Below, one piece after another: positions 10,388 to 22,584 of a stretch of 64,000 bases of DNA. A model generated the notes under the pieces. The model saw only the letters and a program-made list of their open reading frames with translations, made no database searches and was not told where the DNA came from. The position numbers and the translations under genes are program-made. The stretch is from Neoceratodus forsteri (Eukaryota; Chordata; Ceratodontiformes; Ceratodontidae). Location: contig CM028132.1 in assembly GCA_016271365.2 (NCBI GenBank), positions 1,188,403,001 to 1,188,467,000 on the forward strand. Reading direction: 5' to 3'. Position 1 is the first letter of the stretch. Each line of letters starts with the position of its first letter.

Positions 10388-11347
10388 TTGAACATGGCTA
10401 GACAACTTTCAAAAATTCTCTCATTTAATATAAATGGGTGCACTAGCCCGATAAAGAGAAAGAAGTTGTTAAGGTACTTGTCACTTCAAAACTGTGAAGT
10501 TAACTTTCTTCAGGAAACACACTCATCTCCATCAGAAGTGTTGAAATTGAAGACCAGAAGATTCCTCCAGGAATTCCACTCCTCTCTTCAGAATGGCAGA
10601 AAGAGAGGAGTTGCAATCTTACTTGCGGCCTCCCTTTCATTTGAGGTGCAGGAAGTGATGGAAGACCAGGGCGCCAGATACATTATTGTCATTGGCAAGG
10701 TACAGGATACTCTGATCACACTAGCCAATGTCTATGCCCCTCTGGGCTCATCAATCTCTTTTTATTCCTCTCTTATACAATTGGTAGCAGAAAAAGCAAA
10801 AGGTACTCTAATTATGGGAGGAGATTGGAATTTAATTTTTAATAGGGCCCTTGACACCACTTCTCAGATACCAACTCCTGAGCTTAGAAAAGCATGCTCT
10901 TTTAAAAAAATCCTGGAGCAAGTGGGGTTAAAAGATGTCTGGAGGGAGAAGTATCCTAGGACCAGGGAATATACTTGTTATTCCCCTAGGTTCAAGATTT
11001 TTTCCAGGGTGGTTACTTTCTTTATCTTCTCACAAGACCTGGCCGGGTTTTCTGCCATGCAGTTGGGAACGTGTATACTCTCGGATCACAACCCGATATT
11101 TCTGGAGATAGATTTCAACCTTCCAATAAAAAAGACGCACTGGAGATTAAACTGCTTACTCCTTCAAGACAAGGACACAGTCACAGAAATTAAACAGCAT
11201 ATTGCCAGAACCTTGGAGGAGAACGTTAGGGAAGGAACTACCTCACAGATTATTTGGGATACTGTTAAGGTTTCGGTTAGGGAGAACTCATCGCCATTGC
11301 CTCTACAAAAAAAAGGGTGGGTAAACAGAGACAGCAAGAGTTATTGA
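10388..11347 (+). pseudogene. L1 ORF2, APE endonuclease domain
   Basis: Starts MNMARQLSKILSFNING (an alternative ATG is at 10394). Endonuclease motifs in order: VNFLQETH (Glu at residue 43), LANVYAP (~113-117), LIMGGDWN (Asp146, Asn148) and ILSDHNPIF (His234). The usual SRIDYFF segment is altered to SRVVTFF (206-212), losing the conserved Asp. The frame is lost at an A8 run near 11308-11316. The reading continues in another frame at 11317, consistent with a one-base slip in the homopolymer. Confidence 0.88.
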
Positions 11348-12678
11348 CACACATTAAACATTTAGAAGAGGCACAAAAGCTTAAATGGGATAAGTCTAGG
11401 GACCAGGAACTTAAGACAAAGAGGAGAGACCTAGGGGAGCTCCAAAAAGCAGAGGTGGAGAAGGCCCAATTTTTTTTGAAACAGAGGTTTTACCAGGTAG
11501 GACCTCGGGGATCTAAATTACTGGCTTTTAAGCTCAGGCAACAGCAGGCTAAGACCACTATCACTAAAATAACTTCTCCAATTACTGGTAAAGCAATCGC
11601 TAAGCTAAGTGACATTTCTAAGTCCTTTGTCTCATACTTCTCGAACTTGTACCAAGCTCCTGAAGAGACATCCCCTGCCGAGAGGGAGAAATTTTTGACA
11701 TCCCTTTCACTCCCCACCCTTTCCCAGGAAGCGGGCCAATCCTTAACCAGACCAATCTCGCAAACTGAAATTTTAAATACAATTAAAGATCTAAACACGG
11801 GTAAGTGTCCCGGACCGGACGGTTTCAGTGCTGAGTTCTACAAAACATTCAAAAAGGAGGTGGGTCCCTTCCTTTCGGAGGTATTTACTGCCATCTGGAG
11901 AGATGGTTGCTCTACCCCACCCTCCTGGCAATCTGCCACTATCTCTCTGATTTACAAGGATCACAAAGACCCAACTCGCTGTGAATTCTATAGGCCCATT
12001 TCACTACTTAATTCAGATTACAAAATTCTCACCTCAATTATAACCTCCCGATTAAACCTTCTTCTGCCAGACCTGATCAACCTAGATCAGACGGGATTCG
12101 TTTCTGGGCATCAGACCTTGGATAGTGTCCGGACCATTCTGAACACCATTGACTCCATTCATCGGGCTCGAACACCTGCATGCCTCATGAGCTTGGACGT
12201 GGAGAAAGCCTTTGACAAGGTTTCTTGGAGTTTTGTATTTTTAGTGCTTGAGACTATGTCTTTCCCACGTCCATTCATAGACAGCATAAAATCACTGTAC
12301 ACTGGTCCACAGGCCTATGTCTGGGTGAATGGGAGCCTGTCAGAGAGATTTAGATTGAGCAGAGGAACCAGGCAGGGCTGCCTCCTTTCCCCTTTGCTAT
12401 TTGCACTTTATATTGAACTGCTGGCTGAGGCCATCCGCCAGTCTGGAATTATTCGGGGAATTGAAGTGGAAGGACTGGAGAGAAGAGTCTCTCTATATGC
12501 AGATGACGTGCTCCTCTCCCTTTCAGACCCAGAGTTGTCCATCCCTGAGGTGTGGTCAGTGCTGGAGGAGTTTGGGAGGCACGCGGGATACTTGCTTAAT
12601 AAAACCAAGATGGAAGTACTTACGTTCTACCCCATCCCAGATAATTTTAACTGCTCTACCTTTGAGATAGACGGCTGA
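11317..12678 (+). pseudogene. L1 ORF2, reverse transcriptase domain
   Basis: Continues ORF2 in a shifted frame. It has the linker helices, then GKCPGPDGFSAEFYKTF, YRPISLLNSDYKIL, QTGFVSGHQTLDSV, SLDVEKAFDKVSW (catalytic Asp), RGTRQGCLLSPLLFALYIEL and LYADDVLLSL with the catalytic YADD at 12496-12507. All core RT motifs are intact over about 450 residues. A frameshift near 12675 (EIDG-stop, continuing EKMKYLGTLITKH in the next frame) separates it from the C-terminus. Confidence 0.9.
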
Positions 12679-14060
12679 AAAGATGAAATATTTAGGTACG
12701 CTGATTACTAAACACCCCTCCCAACTTTTTAAGGCTAATTATACTCCTCTAATAGACCAAATCAAAAAAGACTTTGAGAAATAGTCCCTAATTAACTATC
12801 CAATGTATTCTAGAATTCAGATAATAACAATGAATGCCCTTCCTAGGTTCCTCTATTTGTTTCAGTGCCTACCCCTACACATACGCAAATCCCACTTTTG
12901 TACCTGGCACAAATTAATATCTAAATTCATCTGGAATAGCAAGAGGCCTAGGATCAACTTACGAGTGCTTCAGGCACATAGAAGTAGAGTGGGCAGATCA
13001 TTGCGGACTTAGAGGACTACTACCTTGCTAAACAATTAAGAATGGCTCTGTGTTGATCCACCCCATCATATCTATTGAACTAGAAGACAGTAGAACTGGG
13101 AGAGATGGAGGGAGAGATCTCCTTAGATATATGAACCCTGACATCCAGAAGTCAGTTGGGGCACCCTTGCACCCTCTTATGGCTGTTAGAAACACCATAG
13201 CCGCCACATGCAGGATCTGGCAAAAATATAAACTGGGAGGCTCCCTCTGGCCCCTGTTTAGAATAGCCTGGGCCCCCGGTTTTCTTCCAGAACACTTAGA
13301 CCATAACTTTAGGACCTGTGATAGATTGGGCCTAACCTACCTAGGTCAAGTTTATTCAGGGAGAACAAGTTGTGGCCTTTGCTACTTTTAGAAACACCTA
13401 TGCGCTCAGAGAGGTGGCTCATTATAGATTCTTACAAGTAAGAGCATATATAATTCGATGTCAGGGTTTGGATCACACCTCAGCCAGAGCAGCACCCTTC
13501 CTTGATTGCCTTCAGGCAATTTTATCAGGTCAGATCCAAAAAGGGCTCATCTCAATAATCTATAAAACATTATCAAGATTAAAAAAAGAACCCCTGGATA
13601 AAATTAAGACTAGATGGGTGGAGGAGGGCGGGCATGGCCTGGAGGAGAGGGATTGGGATAGGGCCTTCCATGTCACCACTAAAACCACAGGCTCCCCCTA
13701 CTGGCAGGAGTTCGAATGGAGGGTGAAAGTGCGTTTTTTCCTCACCTCTGCGGCTCTCAACAACAGGGACTCTACCCAGGCCTCAGAGTGTTGGAGGCAA
13801 TGTAGTGAGGAGAGGGCTACGCAGCTACATGTTTTTTGGAACTGCCTGAAGTTGGGGGCCTTTTGGGGGAAGGTGCAGGCTGTCTTGACAGATATTTTCT
13901 CACTGAACCAACCTTTAAGTTGGCCAGACATGATTCTGGGTATACCTCCCATAGATCTCTGTTGGCCTGATGCCCTTTAGCTCTGGGCAATACTGCTAGT
14001 GGCAGCACATAAAACCATAACTCGCTCTTGGCTTAGGCCTGACCCACCTTCACTTTAGGT
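12679..14060 (+). pseudogene. L1 ORF2, C-terminal region with Cys/His motif
   Basis: The frame changes at least three times and there is a TAG at about 12782 (FEK-stop-SLINYPMYSRIQ). Recognisable parts are the thumb region (ALPRFLYLFQCLPLHIRKS, then FIWNSKRPRI), a long helical C-terminus, and the terminal motif CWRQC-(8)-H-(4)-C at about 13789-13848 (CWRQCSEERATQLHVFWNC). That motif is typical of L1 and Tx1 ORF2 ends. A stop at 13978-13980 precedes a few more codons of similar character. Confidence 0.8.
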
Positions 14061-14500
14061 ATGGTTCAATATAATACTTGAGTTCTCTGAGCTTGAGGAG
14101 TTAACCTTTAAAATTAACCACAAAGCACACATACATACAAGAAGATGGACAAAGTGGCTTCTTTGGTGCGATATGCACCCAGAAATATCTCTCTGAATGT
14201 GGGCTGAGAGAGAGATGGGTCTGGTCGGGGGGAAGGGGCATGGGGCGGGAGAGTGACCTTCCAGAATTGAGTCATTTGGGCTTAAGTGACAAGATTACCT
14301 ACTGTAATGAAATTACTATAATAAAGACATATGGATAAAACTACTGTGCAAATGTAAAGTACAATATTTTCAAGAAGAATAATTAATTAACTATGTAATG
14401 GCTGTAAAGTGGATGTGTAAATTAATGAGTCTGATGAATATAAATATTTATGTACCCATTTGTTGTCAATAAACTTGAGTTAAAAAAAACTGCATTCTTG

Positions 14501-14805
14501 AGTTATAGATTCAAGACATTCCCAAGTAATGTATTAGTTCACAGGTACAGTAACATTAAAGAGCCTCTTCTAAAAATGTGTAGTAACAATGTTTAAGTAG
14601 AAAATATAGGCCAGATTCTTCTCGGCTGCCTCTTAATATAATAGAATCTGGTCTTGGTTGGGGTCAGTCTTGGCTGATCTGCCCCTGGACTGTCAAGAGA
14701 CAGTAAATCTATTGCTAAATGTAGAAGATGCTCATAATAATAAGACAAGCTGCTTTTTACTGATGTTAAAAACTAGACAGCATAACGTAAATAGATAATG
14801 CAAAT
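14501..14805. other. No recognisable feature
   Basis: About 300 bp of AT-rich sequence between the L1 TSD and the family A LINE fragment. I see no ORF, repeat or motif I can name. Confidence 0.3.
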
Positions 14806-15715
14806 ATATTTACCTTGGCTTTACACTTGACCCTGCAGTGGATTTTTCCCTCCATAGCTCCATTATCTGCAAGGCTGCCAATGCCAAGCTTGGCTTAATA
14901 TAGTATCAGACACATACTCACCACTAAGGTTAGATTAGCCATTGCTCAAGGAGTGTCTTTTCCTTTCCTGGAATGCAGACTACTAACCTTTGCTTATGCC
15001 ATGGAAGCTGTACTTAGTAAATGGGATGTGGCCTACAATAACATATGTCATTTCGCACTGTCCTTGCCTGTCTCACTCATCACGGTAAAATTTGACTTGG
15101 GATGGTGACCCCATCTGCTGGATGCTCCTACTCCTTTGATTGTCTTCTGGACAATCTGCTAAGCCCATCCTCTGCTACCTCCAATGCTTCACTTCTTCAG
15201 AGCCCTCATCAGGCCTACTCTCTCAGAGTTTCTGTTATGTCCCTTTTCCAGTTTCCCACAAGTATCACGTGAATGAATGGACAAGCCTCCTTATTTGCAA
15301 CTAGGTTATGGAACTCCCTTCCAGAGTCATTACACAATACTCCCACCCACCATTTCTTCAAAGGCGCCTTAAGAAAACAGTTACTGGCCTCCTTTGTTTG
15401 TAACTGTATCAGAAAATCTTGCTGGAACTGTTACTGCACTTATACTCCTCTAGGCTTTACATTACTAACTGCTGCCTACTCCTGCCTGCTGTGGCTGGCA
15501 TTGTCTCTCCCAATGGTGGAAACATATTTATGGCCTCTAATTTTTGGCAACTGCTTACTGTGCTGTATTTATAACTACAGTATTATTATAATTTTACATT
15601 TATCTTGCATTTTTTATAGAGTGACACTGTTCTTTTTTCTTGTATAGTATAGTATAGTACAATACAATACCTGTATCTTCTTTTTCTTATTGCCTGGAAC
15701 TTTAATTTATTTCAG
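14806..15715 (+). pseudogene. Family A LINE (CR1/L2 group), 3' fragment
   Basis: The plus strand reads YLGFTLDPAVDFSLHSSIIC, then KAANAKLGL, and later SLFATRLWNSLPESLHNTPT and HHFFKGALRKQLL. These match the C-terminal part of the RT protein seen more fully at 45.6-46.1 kb (YLGILLDQTLDLNLHVQSVC) and 51.5-51.9 kb. The copy is 5'-truncated and riddled with stops. The end near 15700 has short GTATAGTATAG repeats. It lies just upstream of a V-SINE. Confidence 0.6.
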
Positions 15716-15736
15716 TTGTGTTTTTGTTATTGTGTC

Positions 15737-15968
15737 ATCATGGTTCAGTTGGTAGCACATCTGCATCTGGGCCAGAATGTTATGGGTTCTAGTCCTCTAC
15801 CAGGTTTGGGCTCATACTTTAAATGCCAGCACCCAGGTGTAGTACTAGGTGGTTGCTGTACTGTTGGGGTGTTCTGTCCTTCAGATAAGACAACTGAGGT
15901 GCCATCTGCATTTTCTGGTGATTGTTCAGATGGACATTAAAGATCCCATGGCGCTTCTGGAGAAGAGC
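15737..15968 (+). mobile_element. V-SINE-type tRNA-derived SINE, copy A
   Basis: The tRNA-like head TCATGGTTCAGTTGGTAGCA holds an A box. A B-box-like GGGTTCTAGTCC follows. The conserved central region CTGTCCTTCAGATAAGACAA then GACATTAAAGATCCCATGGC is shared with copies at 38468 and 48950 and with V-SINEs of fishes and lungfish (from memory). The copy is cut at GAAGAGCAGGGA, where the poly(T) side of the Tx1-like 3' end begins (15972 on). The Tx1 element may have inserted here, or the 3' part of the SINE was lost. Confidence 0.7.
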
Positions 15969-15975
15969 AGGGAAT

Positions 15976-17867
15976 TTTTTTAATTAAAACAAAATGAACC
16001 AAAAACAAATTATATCAAATCAGAATTCAACAATCGGAAAGACTGCAGTTTGTACACATAGGTCAACTTAAAATACAAAGAAAATGATTGGTGAAAACAA
16101 ACAAAAAAATAAGTTCTCTAAGAAGAAATGTGGGAAAACAAAGAATGAAAATCAGTGATATTTAAACTTCAGTTCAACATTTTTTCCAAACTTTTTTAGT
16201 ACTGTCATATCCGAGAAACCAATATGGAACTAAGTGTCCATCCTAGCTGAAAGAAAAGTGCTATTCCTCAGGGTCAAAATAATGTATTTACAGTGTCTCC
16301 AAAACTGCCAACATTAAGGAGTCAATTTACTATACTCCTCAAAATAAACTTTTTTACTTTTTTTGGCACTACTTTGGTCCCGTAGCTGCCATATGGCGTC
16401 AGAACCATCCATTGCTAAACCCTACCCAAAATGGCCACCGGGAGAGAATGAGCTAAGAAAATGAGTCACCATGGAGACAATTTCACTTGCTTCTACTGTT
16501 TTTTTTTGTTGTAATTTAAAAGCACACCTCACTTGCCACAGGTAAAATTTGCAAACAGTGAACACTAGATGCAGAGTACACTTGTGGTAGCTAAGTCACC
16601 TTACAGGATAAAGGCCCAAGACAAGCACTTTGTAGGTGATGTTGGTAAATTCTGGATCGCCCCATATCCTTGGCCAAATTGGCCCAGTAGGCTACCTGCA
16701 CTGGACAGGACAGCAAGAAATGCTCTTGGGTTTCTGGTGTCTAAGTGTAAGATGGACAGGGACACATTTATTTCTCCAGTGCTTTCTGATTAAATATTTT
16801 TAACAGCCATTTGTTCATGACAGGTCAACCAAGTTATATCCCACCACGCCTGTCGTGGAATTCTTTTATCCACGATTTCCAAAAAGGCTTTGTTCTCTTT
16901 TCTTATGGGCAGAGTGGAAGCTGTGGTGATCGGGGAAAATGGTGAGCACCACAGAGACATGGCCACTTGTGTGGCCATTATGCGCCACTGCCTTATCTTC
17001 ACAAATGCTGACACCACAAAGGATGGTATCAACAGTGCCCCAGGGTTACGTAGTAGCCTGAGACAATCTCGGTCCCACCTGTCATTTAGAGGGAGAAGTC
17101 ACTCCCCCACAAGTGGTGCCCATAACTTTTTCTTGTTGAAATAGTACTGGGACACACTTGAAGATGAAAAAATACAAATGAAAAAAAGCTACAGGGTTGA
17201 CCATCTTCACTCCAACTTTTCCATAATCCTAATAAGTGAACTCTTTCTTTATGGGATTTAGGGAGCTTCATCAAAAGCCCTGCAAGAATACAGTAAATAA
17301 CCTAGTGTCCAGTTGTGTTGGTGGAGGGAAAAACATAAGCAAAGTGCAGAAATACTGATCAGTGTTTTAATCAGAAAAACCCATTTTTTCTTTGACAGAA
17401 TTTTGCTTTTACCATGGGACTAACTTGGCAGTGGCTATGGACAATAATGTTTCCCAGTTTTGTTGGGTTGCATTAGGTGGTCCTAAGGTCATTCCTAGAA
17501 TTTTTATAGGGGCTTCTGAGATAGGTATGGTGGCAGTATCCTGTCTTGGTACAGCAAGAAGGGCTGTTTCCAATGTATATGCTATGACTTTTATTAAAAT
17601 TAATTTTAACACCAGAGACCAAGGCATAATCTTCAAAGATGTTGGCGACTACAACTGCAGATGTACGATCTCATTGAAACAGACCAATATCATCTGTATA
17701 TACTACGTCAAGATTTTTTGTCATAGGAGTCTTTTGATGAAGGTTAATACCTTGAATGTACTCACAAGACTGGATTCTTCTAATCACAGGATCCAGAGTG
17801 AAGATAGACAAAAGTGGACTGAGGGGCATCCCTGTCTGACTGTCTTGCAAGCCTTAATATAGATTAC
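15976..17867 (-). pseudogene. Tx1-like LINE no. 1: ORF2 RT second half, C-terminus and 3' end
   Basis: Minus-strand reading: QTGMPLSPLLSIFTLDPVIR, then VVYTDDIGLF with the RT catalytic box altered to YTDD (17689-17700). Next come VANIFEDYALVSGVKINFN, ILGMTLGPPNATQQNWETLL (the GPP-NWE signature of the Tx1 group) and, near 16720, EHFLLSCPVQVAYWANLAK of the C-terminal zinc region. A 3' UTR and A-rich tail run to 15976. Several stops. The upstream half continues at 20856 after two later insertions. Tx1 is an L1-related clade that often has target specificity. Confidence 0.75.
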
Positions 17868-20668
17868 TGATGGCAACCTCATCCATGATCATACACGAGT
17901 CAGTTCAAAATCTGGCAATCATACCCTGCTAGACTTGATAGTCACCAATTGCCCACTTAAAATCAAGTCTACTGGCACACTCTCTGACTGCATAAGCGAT
18001 CACACTCCCATTTTCTGTGTGTGGAGAAACAGCTATACCAATCCTCCTCCCAAGATTTCCCAGGTCCGGGATATGACTAAGTTTGACGCAAACATGTTCC
18101 TGTCATCCATTAACTCTACAGACTGGGGCCCCATTAATACACTCCCTGACATAAACCTAGCTCTGGACTTCCTAATCTCCACTCTCTCCAAAATAATTAA
18201 CAAGCACACCCCTCAGAAGAAATTAAGATCTAAGGGTATTAAAGCCCCGTGCCTCTCCAGGGATATCAGATGTCGCATGGACCTCCGGGACAAGGCATGG
18301 AAATTGTACAAACAAAGTGGGACTCCACTCGGACTGGCTTATTTACCGACAGCTCAGGAATCAGTGTAAAAACTCTGTACAAAAAGCTAAGAGATACCAT
18401 CTCAAATCTCTTCAAACAGAGCATCTAAATAACTCAGAGGAATTCTGGAGACAAGTTAATGCTTTAGTAAAAGGAAAGACTGTAGAAAACCCAAGCTCTG
18501 TTTCTGTCTCAATGGCACCACCTTCGACAACCCACTCTCCATGGCCACTGGATTTAACAATTTCTTCACTGACCTCCAAAAATACACCTCTATCTTTCAT
18601 AACGCTCCCTCTCTTCCTACAACTACCATGCCCAATCTAGGGGGTCATCCTGAATTCCATTTGAAGTTAGCCACACTCAAAGAAGTGCAGCAACTTCTAT
18701 CTAATCTAAAACCTGAGGGCTCTCCTGGCTATGTCTCGCTGGAACCAACATTTCTTAAGCTGGGTGCCTCTGCCCTAGCTCGCCCCATCCGCAACTTGTT
18801 CAACCAGTCCTTCCTCTCTAATACTGTGCCAGATAAGTGGAAGGTGGCAGTAGTCCTGATCCACAATGGAGGACCAAACTCCATCATAGAAAACTTTCGA
18901 CCTATATCGCTACTTTCTCACCTGGCAAAAATCCAAGAGTGTATAGTCTATAATCATCTCCAAGACTACATTGACTCCCACAAGCTGCTATCACCCTGCC
19001 AACATGGCTTTAGAAAGAAGCACAGTACCCTCACTGCACTCATAAAAGTAACATCTGACATCTTCCATGCTATGGATAAGGGCCAGGCCACTGGAGCCAT
19101 ATTCGTGGATCTCACAAAGGCATTTGACCTCGTGAACCATGGGCTGCTGCTTCACCAGCTACATCTTCTTGGCCTGGACTACAGTGTGTTGCACTGGATG
19201 AAGAGCTATCTGTCTGATTGATCCCAGAAAGTGAAGTGGGATGGCTCCCAGTTGGAACAAAAACCAGTTTCCCATGGTGTCTCGCAAGGCTCAATCCAGA
19301 GCCCCATGTTATTTTCACTCTTTATCAATGACCTTCCCAACGTCTGTGGGGGTGCCACCATTCACCTATATGCAGACGATGCCATCATCTACCACTCCTC
19401 TCCAGATATTGACCAAATCAATCGGAACCTTGCCTCTGACTTCGCCTCCTTGGAAGCATGGTTCCAATGGAATCATCTTGTTTTCAACTCTAAGAAAACA
19501 ACATGCATGGTCTTCACCCATCGGCCTGCAAAAAAGCCTAACCCACCCATCCTTAGTATTTGTACTAACAAGGGTGACCCGTTAAAGGTAGTTCACTCCT
19601 TCAAATACCTGGGTGTTACCTTGGACCCTGCCCTATCATTTAACTCCCATGTCTCTAGCACTATCAAAAAATCAATCAGAAACTTGGACTCCTATATCGA
19701 GTGCACCTGACCTCACACTTGCCCCTTGCCAAAAAATTGCTTCTGCATCCCTCCTTCCCCTACTATCTTATGCTGCACCCCTCCTCCTCTTCACTAACTG
19801 CTCCTCCATGTCCTTCCTCTCTCAAGTATACCACAGGGTAGGTTTTTTTGCCATGGGGGCACCTACCCAATCTCACCACTGTGATGTTCTCGCCTCACTG
19901 GGGTGGCCCTCCTATGGGGCAAAACTGAGGTATTCCGCCTTGAGCCTCATGTTCAAGCTAGTTCATAAATTCACCCCTCCCTGCCTCAGGGAACTTATCC
20001 GCCTCAAACCAGCACCACGCACACTTCACTCTATCTCTCTCCCCCTTGTCATTGTCCCCAAAATACGTCTTGCTGTATCCAGATGCTCCTTTCATATGCT
20101 GCTCTAACTTACTGGAACTCCCTCCCTCCCTCCATTCTCTTCTGCTCCTACCTCTTACAATTTCAGTCCCAACTGTTTGCCTTTCTGTCTTCCTCTGCCA
20201 CCCGCTCCTGCTTTTGCTGAAGGGTGCCTACCCAAAAACTCCCCCACCTTACATACGGCTGCCTCCTCCTGCCTTACTCTTCTCCCACTCCACTACTACT
20301 GCACCTAGTAAAATAGGAGTCTAATGTGTGTAGAATTCTCTGGTTCTAGCCACTCCCATGTATATTATTAGTATGTTTACTATGAAGTATTGTACTATAA
20401 CTGCCCAGTATATAGCCCATCAGGCATTCAATTGATGCACTGCCTGTCAAATCTGTTGTCAATTGCTTGTGTACTTGCAAACATTGTGTCTTGACATGTA
20501 CTCTGCCTAGTGCCATCCGTGTACCATGAGAACTGGATTGCTTGTTGCACTTATACCTTTGTGGTTGATTCTCGACCCTGGGTTGACCCTGAAAAAGGGA
20601 CTGTAATTGTCTCAGTGGACTTACCTGGTTACCAAAACTCAAATAAATAAAATAAATAAATAATATGT
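17868..20668 (+). mobile_element. Family A LINE, 5'-truncated 2.8-kb copy
   Basis: Begins inside the endonuclease (GNHTLLDLIVTNCP, ISDHTPIFCVW). The linker, then RT motifs ENFRPISLLSHLAKI, HGFRKKHSTLTALI, VDLTKAFDLVNHGLL, VSQGSIQSPMLFSLFINDLP and YADD at 19369-19380, then FKYLGVTLDPALSFNSHVSS, follow. At least four frames are needed (17935-18369, 18317-18640, 18541-19221, 19231-19710). The 3' end has a stem-loop-like GGGTTGACCCTGAAAAAGGG and an (AAATA)n tail at 20640-20666. It splits the Tx1-like RT between its DQEKAF and GMPLSP motifs. Confidence 0.82.
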
Positions 20669-20675
20669 TTTCTAA

Positions 20676-20850
20676 TTGTTTAACCAGGAGTGGCACACTA
20701 AGCTGAAAGCGTGTTTACAGGTGTGACCTGGGAACACAGGGAAGTTAAGTGACTTGCTCAGGGTCACACAGTATGTCAGTGGGGGCTGTGGGATTCAAAC
20801 CCAGGTCTCCAGATTTGCAGCTCAGAGCCTTAAACCACTATGCTATACTG
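20676..20850 (-). mobile_element. MIR/CORE-SINE-like element, copy B
   Basis: On the minus strand: AGCATAGTGGTTTAAGGCTC, GAGACCTGGGTTTGAATCCC, then GTGTGACCCTGAGCAAGTCA, CTTAACTTCCCTGTG and CACTCCTGGTTAAACAATT. It corresponds closely to the MIR consensus order of tRNA head, core and tail. It lies between family A (ending 20668) and the resumed Tx1-like RT, so the Tx1 element was hit twice at nearly one point. Confidence 0.75.
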
Positions 20851-20855
20851 CATCC

Positions 20856-21865
20856 CCTATCCACCCATTTAACAATGGTGTGATAATGGCATGACTGTAT
20901 AGAGTGCCAATCCAGCCACTGAATTGGGTTGGTATACCATAATGTGCTAGAACTTTTAAACGGTATTAGCATGAAACTCTATTGAATGCTTTCTCTTGGT
21001 CAAGAACCAACAGAAAACCAGAGAGAAGACCAGAATTTCCTTTTTTGAATACTTCCCTAATGGTAATGAGATTATCAGAAATGGAACGCTGGGTAACATC
21101 ACAAGTTTGAACAGGAGAAAGTAAGAGGTTGGCTACTTTAGAAAGTCTGTTTGCTAAAATGTATGAAAAGATTCTCTGATCGGAGGTCAGTAGACTGTTT
21201 GGCCACCAGTTCTCCAGTCTAGATTTATCACCTCTTTTATACAGGAAAATCCTAATAGGTTGTGACATTAAACATAGGCAGGGCACTGTCAACATTATTT
21301 TGTTACAAAGGGACGAGGATAGGACTCAGCTATTGCATAAAGGTTTTGTAGAACTCATTAGTCAGGCCCTCAGCTCCTGGGGCTGTATTAATGTGCAAAT
21401 ATTTAATTGCCTGCTATACTTCCTCTATAACCACTGGTGCAGAAAACAGTGAAGTCACACTGTCCGGTAGATGGGATGCAACTACATCTGCCAAGAAAGA
21501 TGGATCATTAGCTACGTGGGATGGGGAGCCAAATGACTTCTAAATAGAAGTATATACAATTTGCATGATGCTGTCTAGAGCAATCTGTAGTATTCCAGTA
21601 TCAGTGAATGAAAGGCTTTCAGTGATGTGTTTTGATATCCATTCTGCACATTCCTTAAATGTGTGCAACTCTTGTTTCTGCCCATGAGTACCAAACTATA
21701 ACACTTGTTTCGGGGAAACGGCCTTGTTATATTGATAGTTAAACATGTCTGATTTTATGCATTTTATTTGATCAGACAAGTCACATTTTTATGAATGAAT
21801 ATTATGTATTAATTTGTGCAGTTGGGTTGTATATCCTAAACAGCATAAGTCTGTTTGTTTTGAAC
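20856..21865 (-). pseudogene. Tx1-like LINE no. 1: ORF2 RT first half
   Basis: Minus-strand reading from about 21830: DLSDQIKCIKSDMFNYQYNK, LPDSVTSLFSAPVVIEEV, AIKYLHINTAPGAEGLTNEF and YKTFMQ (RT motif with PGPDG changed to PGAEG). Then LENWWPNSLLTSDQRIFSYI, LANRLSKVANLLLSPVQT, SDNLITIREVFKKGNSG and FLLVLDQEKAFNRVS (catalytic Asp), then YGIPTQFSGWIGTLYSHAII. The reading stops at the SINE. It is continuous with 15976-17867 in protein terms and with the linker at 22237-22584 upstream. Confidence 0.78.
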
Positions 21866-21873
21866 GTGTAGCC

Positions 21874-22026
21874 TAGTGATGTACAACATACGACCCGGAA
21901 GCCACAAACAGCCCCTACAGCAACTGTCTGTGGCCCTCAAGGACCTAGCAGCTTCTCCTTGCAGCCTTTGTTTATTTGATTCTGTTTTTAGTTTTAGTAA
22001 CATGTGGATAGATGGATAGATGGATG

Positions 22027-22082
<56 letters not shown>

Positions 22083-22228
22083 CATAGATGTATGTTTTGA
22101 TTTATTTTATGTGTATATTTAATAACGTCTTGCTGGACGTTTATCACCCTGGGCCGTTTTACAGTGCCCCTTGGCCTTGACTCAAGTTTTCAGTCTGGCC
22201 CTCCACAAAAAATAGGTGTGCACCACTG
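21874..22228. mobile_element. hAT-type MITE with internal (GATA)n
   Basis: A 355-bp element with imperfect inverted ends: TAGTGATGTACAACATACG on the left and, on the complement of the right, CAGTGGTGCACACC. It is flanked by a perfect 8-bp TSD, GTGTAGCC, at 21866-21873 and 22229-22236. An 8-bp TSD and CAGTGG-type ends with a GGCCC-rich subterminal region are typical of hAT elements. It has no transposase. A (GATA)n tract at about 22010-22080 lies inside. It interrupts the Tx1-like ORF2 linker. Confidence 0.82.
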
Positions 22229-22236
22229 GTGTAGCC

Positions 22237-22584
22237 TGTTTAATACAGGAATACTTTAAACTCTTGTTTGGAAGTCTCCCACCATTCTGATATGGAGTCA
22301 TATGCCTCTCAGATGGAGCATCTAGCTCTAAAGAAGTCTTTCCATTTATCACAAATATCAGTATCCTGTAGGAGCTGATTGTTTAATCTCCACAGAGAGG
22401 TAGTTTTTCCTCTGAGTCTGAGTACCTGGCGTACAGCTGCAGGAGACGGCCACATGATCTGATGTCTTTATTGCAACTGTATAAACACCATGCACCTTTA
22501 TGTTTTGGGATAGAAAAGAAAGCCAATTCATGTAGCCAACACTCCTCTTGTGTAAATTATACCTCCAATCTGATGTATTGTTTT
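22237..22584 (-). pseudogene. Tx1-like LINE no. 1: ORF2 endonuclease-RT linker
   Basis: Minus-strand reading includes TSLWRLNNQLLQDTDICDKW then KDFFRARCSIWEAYDSISEW. It matches the linker of Tx1-group ORF2 (the form is LW-LN-SLL-D-E-C--F--FW). It is bounded by the hAT-type MITE and by the L1 TSD at 22585-22598. Confidence 0.65.

Larger units (their letters stand above)
8024..14487 (+). mobile_element. Full-length L1 LINE (inactive)
   Basis: A 6.46-kb L1 complete at both ends. The 13-bp flanks AACTGCGTTCATG (8011-8023) and AACTGCATTCTTG (14488-14500) are a TSD with two mismatches. The 5' end is GACTTCCGGTGACATCAGCA. ORF1 is at 8117-9226, a 1.16-kb spacer follows, and ORF2 runs from 10388 to about 14060. 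The 3' UTR ends with AATAAA at 14468-14473 and an A8 tract. All ORFs carry stops or frameshifts. The interrupted ORFs and imperfect TSD point to an old insertion. It landed at the edge of a (TA)n tract. Confidence 0.88.

Noticed and set aside
9386..10401. Frames of 90-145 codons between L1 ORF1 and ORF2
   Set aside because: They lie in the L1 spacer, with competing frames on the other strand and no similarity to any protein I know.
18412..18600. Minus-strand frame opposite family A
   Set aside because: Antisense shadow of the LINE coding region. The plus strand has the RT-related frame.
21836..22147. 103-codon frame with Tyr-Leu-Ser-Ile repeats
   Set aside because: It reads through the (GATA)n array in the hAT-type MITE.
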